From Coriobacteriaceae bacterium (GTDB lineage: Bacteria; Actinomycetota; Coriobacteriia; Coriobacteriales; Coriobacteriaceae): 64,000 nucleotides of DNA. Within the stretch, counting starts at the first letter, position 1. The number at the start of each line of letters is the position of its first letter. The notes under the pieces were generated by a model that saw only the letters and a list, made by a program, of their open reading frames with translations, was not told where the DNA came from and made no database searches. Of the stretch, positions 50,459 to 59,156 are shown in pieces. The position numbers and the translations under genes are program-made. Where the stretch lies: contig DAJPGB010000001.1 in NCBI GenBank assembly GCA_025992855.1, forward strand, positions 2,170,001-2,234,000, written 5' to 3'.

Positions 50459-51278
50459 AGGCGTCCAGGTAGACGCGCTGGGGACGGTTGCGGCGGAGGG
50501 CAATGATGATGAGCGCCAGGCCCGCAATCACGAGTGGCAGACTCAGCAGCTGGCCCATGGTGATGACGCCGCCCAGCAGATAGCCCAGCTGGGCATCGGG
50601 CACGCGCACAAACTCAATGAGGAAGCGGACGATGCCGTAACCCATCACAAACACGCCCATAAACGTGCCTTGGGGCAGTAGCGGCTTTTTGCGGCTGAGC
50701 ACCTGCAGAATGCAAAAGAGCACGATGCCCTCAAGAAATGCCTCGTAGAGCTGGGAGGGGTGGCGCGGCATATCGCCCGCAGCCCCGCCAAAAACCACAC
50801 CCCAAGGCAGATCGGTCGGCTTACCCCACAGTTCACCGTTCACGAAGTTGGCGCAACGTCCCAGGCACAGCGCCAGCGGAGCACCGATGACCGCGAGGTC
50901 TGCCAAAGTCCACGCATCGAGCTTGTACATGCGGCACACGAGCACGCCGCCGATGATGCCGCCCACCAGGCCGCCATGGAAACTCATGCCGCCCTCGTTG
51001 GTGGCAAAGATCTCGAGCGGATGCGTCCAGTAGTAGCCATCACCGTAAAAGATGACGTAGAACAGGCGAGCGCCAATGATAAGGCCAAAGACCACGCCGA
51101 CCACGACGCTCGTCAGGTCGTCGACCGTAATGTCAAAACCCCAACGGCGCTGCGTGCGATACATGACGACCGCCGTGAGCAAAGCTCCGACCACATAGGC
51201 CAAGCCGTACCAGTAGATGGTGATGGGCCCCGCCGAAATGGCGACGGGATCAAGCATATGGTAGAGGTCGTTGAGCAT
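50457..51278 (-). CDS. lgt: Prolipoprotein diacylglyceryl transferase
   Basis: A 273-residue integral membrane enzyme that attaches diacylglycerol from phosphatidylglycerol to the lipobox cysteine of prolipoproteins. Signatures are YGLAYVVGALL, MSFHGGLVGGIIGG and the phosphatidylglycerol-site block LGRCANFVNGELWGKP; about seven spans. The ATG at 51278 (MLNDLYHMLDP) follows AGGGGG; 20 more open codons upstream have no RBS. It is downstream of the NifU-like gene. Confidence 0.95.
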   Translation of the reverse strand: MLNDLYHMLDPVAISAGPITIYWYGLAYVVGALLTAVVMYRTQRRWGFDITVDDLTSVVVGVVFGLIIGARLFYVIFYGDGYYWTHPLEIFATNEGGMSFHGGLVGGIIGGVLVCRMYKLDAWTLADLAVIGAPLALCLGRCANFVNGELWGKPTDLPWGVVFGGAAGDMPRHPSQLYEAFLEGIVLFCILQVLSRKKPLLPQGTFMGVFVMGYGIVRFLIEFVRVPDAQLGYLLGGVITMGQLLSLPLVIAGLALIIIALRRNRPQRVYLDA

Positions 51279-51303
51279 ATCGGTCCCCCTGCTCCCTACA
51301 TAC

Positions 51304-51342
51304 AAATGCGGCCGCGGGCCTTGCGCTCGCAGCCGCATATTT
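51304..51342 (-). terminator. Hairpin after the NifU-like gene
   Basis: AAATGCGGC / GCCGCATATTT around a 19-base GC-rich loop, with TTTG following on the minus strand. Confidence 0.62.
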
Positions 51343-51387
51343 GGGCGTAACGTCTATGCGGAGTATGCCGTCCGCAGCTTTCGCATC

Positions 51388-51666
51388 TTAGAACGGCGCG
51401 TACTCGTCGTACAGGTCGTCGGTCTCGCCGGAGGCATTGACCTGCTCAACACGGGTAACGCCGGGCACATGCTCCTTCAGGATGCGCTCAATACCCATGG
51501 ACAAGGTCAGCGAGCTCATGGGGCAGCCGGCGCAAGCGCCCTGCAGCTCCAGTTTGACGACGCCCTCGTCGTCAACGCCCACATACTCCATATCGCCGCC
51601 GTCGGCCTGCAGGTTGGGGCGAATCTCTTCAAGAACCTTCTTAAGCAGCTCTTCGTTAACAGCCAC
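51388..51666 (-). CDS. NifU C-terminal domain (Nfu-type) iron-sulfur carrier
   Basis: A protein of 92 residues that would deliver iron-sulfur clusters to targets. The start, LLKKVLEEIRPNLQADGGDMEYVG, and the cluster motif GACAGCPMSSLTL (CxxC) are diagnostic, followed by GIERILKEHVPGVTRVEQV. The start is a GTG at 51666 with AAAGGAG five bases upstream. The C-terminus is acidic (GETDDLYDEYAPF). Confidence 0.93.
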   Translation of the reverse strand: MAVNEELLKKVLEEIRPNLQADGGDMEYVGVDDEGVVKLELQGACAGCPMSSLTLSMGIERILKEHVPGVTRVEQVNASGETDDLYDEYAPF

Positions 51667-51836
51667 AGGGGCTCCTTTCTCACAATTACGCGGGCGCGCC
51701 CGCGGACAGGGGCTATGTTACTACAGCCATGTACCCGCTTAGGCGCCAGCCATGCGTGCGGACACGACTTTCACGAGCGGTCAATTTGGGACGGATCTCT
51801 TTTGGCTGTTTTGCCGCCAGCTGGCGTTGCCACGCG

Positions 51837-52361
51837 CTACTGCTGAGCCTGCCCCTCGGTGCCGATGTGAACATCGACGATGACCTGGCGGTAGCTGATG
51901 CCACAGGAGTCAAGAATGCGGCGGCTGATACGGCCGTCATCGGTGTCGGCGTACTTGTTGTCCAGGTAGACGACCTCGCCCACGCCCACCTGAGCCAAAA
52001 TCTTGGCGCAGTCGTGGCACGGGAACAGCGTGACGTAGACCGTGGAACCCTCGAGGTCCTTGAGCGAGCCACGGTAGTTGAGCACGGCGTTTGCCTCGGC
52101 ATGGACCACGTAGTTGTGCTTGTCCTGCAGCGGGTCGTCGCTCGTACCCCACGGGAAAAAGTCGTCGTTGAGCGCCGAGGGCGTACCGTTGTAGCCCACC
52201 GAAAGGATGCGGTGGTTGGTGCTGGCGATGCACGCACCCACCTGTGTGTTGGGGTCCTTGCTGCGGCGCTGCGCGGCGATGGCCACGCTCATAAAGAACT
52301 CGTCCCAGCTAATGACGTCGCGGCGCTTGCCCGACGCAGTTTGATGCTGAGTGTCCGACAT
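51837..52361 (-). CDS. dCMP deaminase family protein (ComEB-like)
   Basis: A 174-residue zinc deaminase that would convert dCMP to dUMP for thymidylate synthesis. Zinc ligands and catalytic Glu are in YVVHAEANAVLN and TLFPCHDCAKILAQ; the substrate-side GYNGTPSALND is also typical. The start at 52361 (MSDTQHQTASG) follows GGGAGG by seven bases; 27 further open codons upstream lie in the untranslated leader. It borders the AT-richer accessory insert. Confidence 0.93.
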   Translation of the reverse strand: MSDTQHQTASGKRRDVISWDEFFMSVAIAAQRRSKDPNTQVGACIASTNHRILSVGYNGTPSALNDDFFPWGTSDDPLQDKHNYVVHAEANAVLNYRGSLKDLEGSTVYVTLFPCHDCAKILAQVGVGEVVYLDNKYADTDDGRISRRILDSCGISYRQVIVDVHIGTEGQAQQ

Positions 52362-52459
52362 ATGCGTACCTCCCCAGTCGATGTGATGCCCCGCTCGATG
52401 CGGTATAGGAGATTTCGCTCCATTGTAGCAGGCAGATATCAACCCTTATAAATGACTTG

Positions 52460-52687
52460 CTAATTCGAGCCGAATAGACTTTTCAAGTCGATGTCCAATG
52501 CATCGGCAAGTTTTATCAATGTACCAATTGTCGGATTAGCATTGCCCGTTTCGATTGAATGAATATGCGCATAGTCAATTCCGGTCATATAGCCAAGCTT
52601 TCGCAACGACAGTCCTTGGGTCGTTCTCAGCTTTTTTAAATTATGACCTACGAGCACTCTATATCCCGCATTCTGGCTGTTATCCAT
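52460..52687 (-). CDS. XRE-family helix-turn-helix regulator
   Basis: A protein of 75 residues, little more than one Cro/CI-type HTH: GHNLKKLRTTQGLSLRKLGYMTGIDYAHIHSIETGNANPT is the five-helix core (about 14-55), then LIKLADALDIDLKSLF. It is divergent from the 332-residue gene; 65 bases separate the start codons. No Shine-Dalgarno is visible. It likely controls both promoters. Base composition is lower in GC than the neighbours. Confidence 0.9.
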   Translation of the reverse strand: MDNSQNAGYRVLVGHNLKKLRTTQGLSLRKLGYMTGIDYAHIHSIETGNANPTIGTLIKLADALDIDLKSLFGSN

Positions 52688-52752
52688 GCTAGAGAGCGTA
52701 TGTGATATAGTAATGCTACTGTTGGGATATATTACAACAAGGACGGTCAGAC

Positions 52753-53751
52753 ATGGAAGTTCAGGGGAACGACCTGCAAAACTACGTCAAATCAATCTAC
52801 TGTTTAGAAAAATCAGTGCTTGTACAGCAAAACGCAATCCGGGCTCTCGAAGGCTATGTCAGTTCAGAAAGAAAAAAACTGGCCCCGACCGACGTTCCAA
52901 ACGACTACAGCGAAAGTGGACTTGCCGGCAATATATCTGGAGGCATCTTCTCAGCCCTATTGTTTGGCGCAATATCTGCCGCAGGAATTATCGCACTGGC
53001 CTTCATAGTGACGATCTTTGCTTCGTTTATTAGTTCGATTTTCAGCGGGTATGCATTTGTAGCCCTTATTTTTAGTCCCGACCTCGGCGGCTACTGCTCA
53101 TACCTAGTAAAGCCCTTTTTTGGCTTAATTAATGTAATTAAACCATTTCTCCCTCTTGCAATAACCGCACTAATTGGAATCGGCTTTCTGTTTGGCATGA
53201 GCGAAAGGTCGAACGAGAAAAGCGAAAAGATAGAAGCAGATAATCGGAAGAAGACAATTATCGAGAATAATCGCCAAAAAACGCTCTTATTGGAGGATTT
53301 AAATGCATCCGAGGCGAAAAACCTCAATAAAATGAGGGCTAAACTACAAGAATCCGAATCTCTTTTGAACGATTTCTATAGCGTTGGTTTGATCTATCCA
53401 AAATATCGTTCTCTTATCCCCATGGCGTCAATTAGCGAATATTTCGAAGCAGGCAGATGTTCGACGCTCGGTGAAGCTTATAACATCTTCGAAATGGAAC
53501 GTAAATTAGGAACCATTATCGATAAGCTAGATATTGTCATCGATAAGTTAGACGAGATCAGCTCTCAACAACGACTCGTTTACGAAGCCGTTGAAGCCTC
53601 GGACAAAACAATCCAAAATATGAGTCAAGCGGTTAACAGGCTTTCAAATTCCGCCTATTCGATTCAACTAGACGCAGCATATGCCGCATCAAATACTCAG
53701 ATTATTGCTAGAAACAGCGAGTATCAACGATTCCTAACAATGATTCGATAA
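52753..53751 (+). CDS. Unrecognised membrane protein with coiled coils (accessory)
   Basis: A 332-residue protein of no family I recognise. Residues 1-50 are an amphipathic helix (YCLEKSVLVQQNAIRALEGY). Hydrophobic segments at about 63-105 and 120-147 give two to four membrane spans. A strongly charged coiled coil follows (SERSNEKSEKIEADNRKKT to LQESESLLNDFY, about 150-205). The rest has heptad-like TIIDKLDIVIDKLDEISSQ and KTIQNMSQAVNRLSNSAY. Codon use is AT-rich, unlike flanking core genes. AAGGA lies ten bases before the ATG. It is paired with the divergent XRE gene; an effector of a defence or conflict system is possible but unproven. Confidence 0.75.
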   Translation: MEVQGNDLQNYVKSIYCLEKSVLVQQNAIRALEGYVSSERKKLAPTDVPNDYSESGLAGNISGGIFSALLFGAISAAGIIALAFIVTIFASFISSIFSGYAFVALIFSPDLGGYCSYLVKPFFGLINVIKPFLPLAITALIGIGFLFGMSERSNEKSEKIEADNRKKTIIENNRQKTLLLEDLNASEAKNLNKMRAKLQESESLLNDFYSVGLIYPKYRSLIPMASISEYFEAGRCSTLGEAYNIFEMERKLGTIIDKLDIVIDKLDEISSQQRLVYEAVEASDKTIQNMSQAVNRLSNSAYSIQLDAAYAASNTQIIARNSEYQRFLTMIR

Positions 53752-53817
53752 GGCAAAGAGCGCGTTAATCCGCCCCAAATACCTTATTAATCACAACGAA
53801 ATAAATCGACTTAGAAC

Positions 53818-53841
53818 GGGGGCAACTTGCATGTTGTCCCC
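53818..53841 (+). terminator. Terminator of the 332-residue gene
   Basis: GGGGGCAAC / GTTGTCCCC stem with a six-base loop in an AT-rich stretch 66 bases past the stop. Confidence 0.6.
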
Positions 53842-53890
53842 ACCTCTTAACTCAGTTGCAAATAAATAAACAATCGAAATATCAGTAACG

Positions 53891-54046
53891 CTACACTTTA
53901 CGCCGCTGCGTATTCACGCGGTAGAGCTCTGCCAGACCGCGGAGGGTGATCGTGTCGTCGGGAACAAGGTCATGGCGTAGCAGACCCGCCATCTCGCGTG
54001 CGGCGTCGCCGGTGATCGCAATGGGCACCGGTTCCTCCCCCGCCGA
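53891..54046 (-). pseudogene. coaX 3'-end fragment (about 51 codons)
   Basis: On the minus strand, in one open frame, it encodes SAGEEPVPIAITGDAA..., then LVPDDTITLRGLAELYRVN and a stop at 53891. The intact CoaX ends with AGEDGVPIVITGDDA... and LTVDDALTLRGLAELYRIN. About 27 of 48 aligned residues agree, so this is the C-terminus of a second, diverged coaX with no start or ATPase core. It begins within about 12 bases of the intact gene's stop and borders the accessory insert, looking like a recombination scar. Confidence 0.85.
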
Positions 54047-54057
54047 CGTCCTCGGCT

Positions 54058-54909
54058 TTATGCGCGGCGAGGCTTTTGGTTGATACGGTAGAGCTCGGCG
54101 AGACCCCGCAGCGTCAGTGCGTCATCTACCGTCAGGCTGTGGCCGACCAACGCCGCGAGCGCCTCGGCATCGTCGCCGGTAATGACGATGGGCACGCCAT
54201 CCTCCCCCGCCGCCTTGGTCGCGCGCATCTCGGCAAGCACCATGTCGAGCATGCCGTCGATGCGGGCCACCTCGCCCAAGACCACGCCCGAACGCATGGC
54301 CTCGCGCGTGTTGCGGCCGATGACATGCGTCGGTGCCGAGGGCTCAACCTGGGGCAGGCGCGCCGCAGCGGCCGAAAGCGAGCGGGCACCAAGCGCCAGA
54401 CCCGGCGCGATGACGCCGCCCACAAAGGTACCGTGCGCATCGATGACCTCGATATTGGTCGTGGTGCCAAGATCGATCACGATGCACGGCGAGCCGTAGA
54501 CGGCGCGGGCCGCCACGGCATCGGCGATGCGGTCGGGACCGATCTCGGCCGGGTCGTCGTAGTGCACGGGCATACCGGTCTTAAGTCCCGGCCCCACCGT
54601 GAGTACGCGCCCCGTGCAGGTACGGGAGAGCGCCGCCTTCCACGGGCGCTCGAGCGCCGGCACCACGCAACTCAGCACGGCCGCCGCAGGAACGAGCACT
54701 CCCGACATGCCCGCATCGGCCGCCAGCGCGGCCATGACTTGAGCGAGACGCATACGCGCTTCGTCGGCCGTAATGCTCGACGGCGTCGTGATCTCGCACG
54801 TCGCAAGCGGGCATTCCTGCGCCGCGGCCGAATCCTCGGCAAACAGACCAAAGCGAATGAACGTGTTGCCCACGTCGACCGTCAATATATATGCGCACCC
54901 ATTAAGCAT
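54058..54909 (-). CDS. coaX: Type III pantothenate kinase
   Basis: A 283-residue ASKHA-fold kinase, first step of coenzyme A synthesis. Blocks are YILTVDVGNTFIRFGLF (phosphate 1), EIGPDRIADAVAARAVYG, CIVIDLGTTTNIEVIDA and FVGGVIAPGLALGARSLS. The ATG at 54909 (MLNGCAYILTVD) follows AAAGGAG by eight bases; an 18-codon longer frame lacks an RBS. The last 50 residues are duplicated in the fragment next door. Confidence 0.94.
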   Translation of the reverse strand: MLNGCAYILTVDVGNTFIRFGLFAEDSAAAQECPLATCEITTPSSITADEARMRLAQVMAALAADAGMSGVLVPAAAVLSCVVPALERPWKAALSRTCTGRVLTVGPGLKTGMPVHYDDPAEIGPDRIADAVAARAVYGSPCIVIDLGTTTNIEVIDAHGTFVGGVIAPGLALGARSLSAAAARLPQVEPSAPTHVIGRNTREAMRSGVVLGEVARIDGMLDMVLAEMRATKAAGEDGVPIVITGDDAEALAALVGHSLTVDDALTLRGLAELYRINQKPRRA

Positions 54910-55101
54910 CGTCGGCGCTCCTTTCGTCTGCCCAGCAGTATATCGCCTACCTAAACCAGTCATCCCAAAATGACTAGCTTGCGGCTATACTGGTGCGCGG
55001 TCGCGCGCGAGCTCACGCGGCGGCCCTTGGTAACCCGACTTCCCGCGCCGTATCCGTAACGGCGCTCCCGGGGGAAGCGGATATACGCAAAGGAGTTTTA
55101 T

Positions 55102-56805
55102 ATGAGCAATCCCTCGAACCGCGCTTCGATGCGCGGGCAACTTACGCTGCGCGGCGTCGTCATCGGCGTCCTTGGCTGCGTGATCATCACGGCAAGCTCG
55201 GCCTACACCGCCCTCAAGATGGGCGCACTCCCCTGGCCGATCGTCTTCGCTGCCGTCATCTCGCTGTTCTTCCTTAAGCTCATGGGCAACGCCAGCCTCA
55301 ACGAGGCAAACGTCACCCACACCATCATGTCCGCAGGCGCCATGGTCGCCGGCGGTCTGGCGTTTACCATCCCGGGCGCCTGGATGCTGGGCTATGCCGA
55401 CCAGATCAGCTGGCTCGACATGTTTATCGTGGCACTCGCCGGCACCATCCTGGGCCTGCTGGCCACGGCGCTCATCCACCGTCACTTTATCGTGGACGCC
55501 GCGCTTGAGTTCCCCACCGGCAACGCCGCAGCTCAGACCCTGCGCGCCACCGAGGCCGGCGGCAAGACCGGCAAGCAGCTCTTTGGCTCCATGGCCATCG
55601 CGGGCATCTACAGCGTGCTTCGCGACGCCCTGGGCATTGTGCCCAGTATGCTGTGCACGCTCAACATCCCCGGCGTGACCTTTGCCATCTACAACTCGCC
55701 CATGCTGCTCTCCGTCGGCTTCCTCGTGGGCTTCGCCCCGGTCGCTTTCTGGTTTGCCGGCGCGCTGCTGGGCAATTTTGGCATCATCGTCGGCGGCACC
55801 GCTGCCGGTCTGTTTGACGTTATGACCGCACAGGGCATCGTCAAGTCCCTGGGTATGGGCCTCATGATGGGCTTTGGCGTCGCCGTCGTCCTCAAGGACA
55901 TCCTGCCGCAGGTCGCCGGCATCGTCCGCGGTCTTGCTGCCGATAGCTCCACCGACACCGACGAGCAGTCGCTCATCTCGGGCTCCCTTAAGCTCGACGC
56001 CGGCATCATCGGCCTGGGCGCTGCCGCCATCGCCGTGATCATCGCCATCGTGCTCGACCTTGGCCCCGTTCCGGCTGTCATCGTCACGCTGTTCACCTTT
56101 GTCACCACCATCATGAGCGCGCAGAGCTGCGGCCAGACGGGTATCGACCCCATGGAGATCTTTGGCCTCATCGTCATGCTCATCGTGGCTGCTTTTGCCC
56201 AGATCGCTCAGGTCAAGCTGTTCTTTATCGCCGGCATCGTTGCCGTGGCGTGCGGCCTTGCGGGCGACGTCATGAACGACTTTAAGGCCGGCGCCGTGCT
56301 GGGCACCAACCCGCGCGCGCAGTGGATCGGCCAGGCCATCGGCGGCATCGTGGGCGCTCTGGTCGCCGCCGCCGTCATGGTCGCACTCGTCACCGCCTAT
56401 GGCCCGGACGCCTTTGGCCCCGACAAGAGCTTCGTGGCCGCACAGGCCAGCGTGGTCGCCACCATGGTCTCGGGCATCCCGAGCGTGCCGTGGTTCGTGG
56501 GCGGCTTTATCGCCGGCATCGTCATGTACTGGCTCGGCATTCCGGCCATGATGATCGGCCTGGGCGTGTACCTGCCGTTCTACATGTCGCTCACGGCCTT
56601 CTTGGGCTCCTGCGTTAAGCTCGCCTACGACAAGTGGGCCGCTCACCGCGACGCCACGGCCGGTCTTTCGGACGAGGAGAAGGCCGCCAAGGACGCCGCC
56701 TTCCAGGAGCAGGGCCTGGTCGTCGCCAGCGGCCTGCTCGGCGGCGAGTCCATCGTCGGCGTTATCCTGGCGTTTGTCTCCGTGGGCTTGAGCCTGCTGG
56801 GATAA
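55102..56805 (+). CDS. OPT family oligopeptide/metal-chelate transporter
   Basis: A 567-residue transporter with about 15 hydrophobic segments. Recognisable features are LRGVVIGVLGCVIITASSAYTALKMG, the conserved block EFPTGNAAAQTL, and SYxxG-like EANVTHTIMSAGAMVAGG. Bacterial OPT proteins move oligopeptides or metal chelates with protons; the substrate is unknown. AAGGAG seven bases before the ATG at 55102 and a following perfect terminator make it a single-gene unit, divergent from coaX. Confidence 0.9.
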   Translation: MSNPSNRASMRGQLTLRGVVIGVLGCVIITASSAYTALKMGALPWPIVFAAVISLFFLKLMGNASLNEANVTHTIMSAGAMVAGGLAFTIPGAWMLGYADQISWLDMFIVALAGTILGLLATALIHRHFIVDAALEFPTGNAAAQTLRATEAGGKTGKQLFGSMAIAGIYSVLRDALGIVPSMLCTLNIPGVTFAIYNSPMLLSVGFLVGFAPVAFWFAGALLGNFGIIVGGTAAGLFDVMTAQGIVKSLGMGLMMGFGVAVVLKDILPQVAGIVRGLAADSSTDTDEQSLISGSLKLDAGIIGLGAAAIAVIIAIVLDLGPVPAVIVTLFTFVTTIMSAQSCGQTGIDPMEIFGLIVMLIVAAFAQIAQVKLFFIAGIVAVACGLAGDVMNDFKAGAVLGTNPRAQWIGQAIGGIVGALVAAAVMVALVTAYGPDAFGPDKSFVAAQASVVATMVSGIPSVPWFVGGFIAGIVMYWLGIPAMMIGLGVYLPFYMSLTAFLGSCVKLAYDKWAAHRDATAGLSDEEKAAKDAAFQEQGLVVASGLLGGESIVGVILAFVSVGLSLLG

Positions 56806-56830
56806 ACCCAACAACAACGTAACCGCACAG

Positions 56831-56868
56831 AGCGCGGGGTCGGTGACTATCCGGCCCCGCGCTTTTTT
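56831..56868 (+). terminator. Terminator of the OPT gene
   Basis: AGCGCGGGG...CCCCGCGCT stem followed by TTTTTT. Confidence 0.92.
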
Positions 56869-57020
56869 GTATCTGCCGAAACCCTCGGCAGTACTCGCAT
56901 GTGGCATGTCTTCCTTTGCCCGCTCGCCTAAGTTCCATGTCAAGATGACTGTCCCGCCCGTCACGGTGTAGAGTACATGCTGCGAACGCACCCGCGTTCT
57001 TGCGGCAATACGAGGTGGAC

Positions 57021-58160
57021 ATGGAACTCGATAAACAACAGCTCAAGCGACTGCGCGAGCGCCATCATCGGCGCCATGGCATCCGCCCCGCCCACAGCGA
57101 GGCCATGGAGAACGCAAGCCGCTTTCTAAAGCAGGCGTTCAACATTCGCGAGGGCCGAGCGCCCTATCACGTGATCCGCAAGCGCTTTGTAAACGGGGCG
57201 CGCCTGACCGGCTCGCATCTGTGCATCCTCATCATCGCCATGCTGATCGCGAGCATCGGACTCGATATCGACTCGGATATCGCCATCGTGGGCGCCATGC
57301 TCATCTGCCCGCTCATGGGCTCGGTCCTTGCCATGGCATACGGCATCGCCACGCTCGACCGCGAGATTGCCGTCGAGGCCGTCGCCAGCCTCGCGCTTCA
57401 GATGGCCTTTTGCCTGGTCACGTCCACGTTGTACTTTAAGCTCTCGCCCCTTGGCACCACCACGGCCGCCATCGTCGACAATTCGACACCGACTGTGTGG
57501 GACCTTGCCGTCGCGCTCGCGGGCGGCTTTGCGGGTGGCCTGGGCAACTCGCGCGACCAGGAGCCCGCCACGCTCATCGCCGGCGTGGCCGTGGCGACCG
57601 CGCTTATGCCACCCCTGTGCGCGGCGGGCTATGGCATCGCCATCGCAAGCGGGTCGCTGTTTCTCTCGGCGCTTTACGAGTTTGGCATCAACGTCGTCTT
57701 TATCGCGCTGGCGGCCGAAGCTGTATTGCTTCTCTTACGTGTACCGCTCAAGCGTGACCTCAACGGCGACGGCATTGTAACTGCCGAGGAAAATGCCGAG
57801 GTCGATGAGCTGTCGCGCAAGGTGCGCCGCCGCATCATCGTGGGTACGGTGATCTTTGCCATCCCCTGCATCGTTATGACCGCGGGTTCCATTGGCTCGG
57901 CGCAGGCCGGCGTGCAGGACGGCTACGGCGTCACCGAGACCACGCGCGAGCTTGCGGCGGTGCTGCCAGGCTTTAAGGATTACACCGTCGCCGTCGAGAC
58001 CTCGGCCACCGAAGGCGACGAGGAGGGTATTGTCGAGCGCGAGATAGTCGCCCACGTGACGACAAGCGAGGCGCTCGGGGCACACGACCGCCGCGTTGCC
58101 CGCAAGCTCATCGACCTCAACGTGCCCGAACTCGATCGCGTGGAGTTTGACGTGAAGTGA
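57021..58160 (+). CDS. DUF389 (TIGR00341-like) membrane protein with EF-hand-like loop
   Basis: A 379-residue membrane protein of unknown function. The DUF389 core has SHLCILIIAMLIASIGLDIDS, AIVGAMLICPLMGSVLAMAYG, GGFAGGLGNSRDQEP and ATLIAGVAVATALMPPLCAA. A cytosolic loop at about 250-265 reads DLNGDGIVTAEE, a full calcium EF-hand loop (ligand positions D1, N3, D5, T9, E12). The C-terminal soluble domain follows one more span. GAGGT precedes the ATG at 57021. Confidence 0.85.
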   Translation: MELDKQQLKRLRERHHRRHGIRPAHSEAMENASRFLKQAFNIREGRAPYHVIRKRFVNGARLTGSHLCILIIAMLIASIGLDIDSDIAIVGAMLICPLMGSVLAMAYGIATLDREIAVEAVASLALQMAFCLVTSTLYFKLSPLGTTTAAIVDNSTPTVWDLAVALAGGFAGGLGNSRDQEPATLIAGVAVATALMPPLCAAGYGIAIASGSLFLSALYEFGINVVFIALAAEAVLLLLRVPLKRDLNGDGIVTAEENAEVDELSRKVRRRIIVGTVIFAIPCIVMTAGSIGSAQAGVQDGYGVTETTRELAAVLPGFKDYTVAVETSATEGDEEGIVEREIVAHVTTSEALGAHDRRVARKLIDLNVPELDRVEFDVK

Positions 58161-58234
58161 TGCCGGCGCGGGATGAGCGCTCGCACGGACGCAAGTTATG
58201 ACGAGGCGTAGACGCGATACGGACACGAGCAAAT

Positions 58235-58265
58235 AGCGGGGTCCAGCTCACACCCGCGCCCCGCT
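58235..58265 (+). terminator. Terminator of the DUF389 gene
   Basis: AGCGGGG / CCCCGCT stem with TTTTATT eight bases later. Confidence 0.65.
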
Positions 58266-58285
58266 CGCCGTTTTATTGCCGTGAA

Positions 58286-58735
58286 TCAACTGGCCGGATT
58301 GACATCGCCAGACTCCACCGTAAACGCCGGATCGGTGCTCACAAGATAAAATCGGGTCACCTTAGTATTTCTAATTAGGTAAATCTGTCCTTGATTGCGT
58401 CGGCGTGACATATACGCGACGTGGACCGTACCGAATTCTTCGCCGTTTTCCTTCTTTAATATCAGGATGTTGGGGTCATCCGTACGCTTAAACTGCCCAT
58501 CTGTGCAGATTCCGTCTTGGTCGACCAGCTGCCATCGACAGTTGTCCTCCTCAAGAAAAGCCAGGGTTTCCCGACTCGTTTTGTCATCCCGGTAGAAACC
58601 ATCAATGGCAAACCCTTCGGAAGCGCATTCCTGCATATAGGACGTTTCTCGGCTTATAGCAAACAGCCCTGTAGCGCCCAGGAGCACAGCCAGACAGACC
58701 ACTGCAAGGGTTATCGAAATAGCACTGCGACCCAT
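58286..58735 (-). CDS. Small membrane-anchored hypothetical protein
   Basis: A protein of 149 residues with no recognised family. Residues 5-26 are a single hydrophobic anchor or uncleaved signal (ISITLAVVCLAVLLGATGLF). The exported part has one Cys pair (ECASEG and EEDNCRWQL, possibly a disulfide), then GQFKRTDDPNILILKKENGEEFG and a basic strand MSRRRNQGQIYLIRN, suggesting a small beta domain. It starts immediately after the stop of the truncated AAC(3) gene, with no separate RBS, so expression may depend on that transcript. Confidence 0.65.
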   Translation of the reverse strand: MGRSAISITLAVVCLAVLLGATGLFAISRETSYMQECASEGFAIDGFYRDDKTSRETLAFLEEDNCRWQLVDQDGICTDGQFKRTDDPNILILKKENGEEFGTVHVAYMSRRRNQGQIYLIRNTKVTRFYLVSTDPAFTVESGDVNPAS

Positions 58736-58736
58736 G

Positions 58737-59069
58737 TTAGCCCAACCGATAGTTGTTTAACGGAGCGCGAAACATACCCGGAACCTCCGATATCAGGGGG
58801 AACGCCGCCAGCGTATCGCCACCGTGTGGCGTGCGGAAAAGGCGGCGACTTTGGGCGTATCGTCGGTTTTTCCACGACGGCGTCGGCATCATGACGGTGC
58901 CGGTCTCGCCCACCGTCTGAAGCAGGGCCTCGATCACCGGCTGCGCGCCGCCGCACACATACCCCAGCGCGCTGAGCGAGCAATGGACCATAACCGTCTG
59001 CCCCACGCGCATACCAACGGCAGAAAGCGCGCCGAGGATATCCTGCTTCAGCACGATTTTCCGGTCCAT
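58737..59069 (-). pseudogene. Truncated AAC(3)-type aminoglycoside N-acetyltransferase
   Basis: The first 70 codons encode the N-terminus of an AAC(3) enzyme (GMRVGQTVMVHCSLSALGYV, CGGAQPVIEALLQ, GETGTVMMPTPSWKN). The full family is about 260-270 residues; here only a 40-residue unrelated or scrambled tail follows before a stop, so acetyl-CoA and substrate sites are missing. AAAGGGG precedes the ATG at 59069. It is a deletion remnant and should not confer resistance. Confidence 0.82.
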
Positions 59070-59156
59070 TGCCGCCCCTTTCTATTTCTAAGCTCGTCTT
59101 CTCACTGTTGGCGGCCGAAAATGATCCGTTTTCCTCCGTCCCCGAGGGATCATTTT

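Noticed and set aside
54985..56991. 668-residue minus-strand open frame
   Set aside because: Antisense to the OPT transporter, rich in Asp, His and Gly as expected of a reversed membrane gene.
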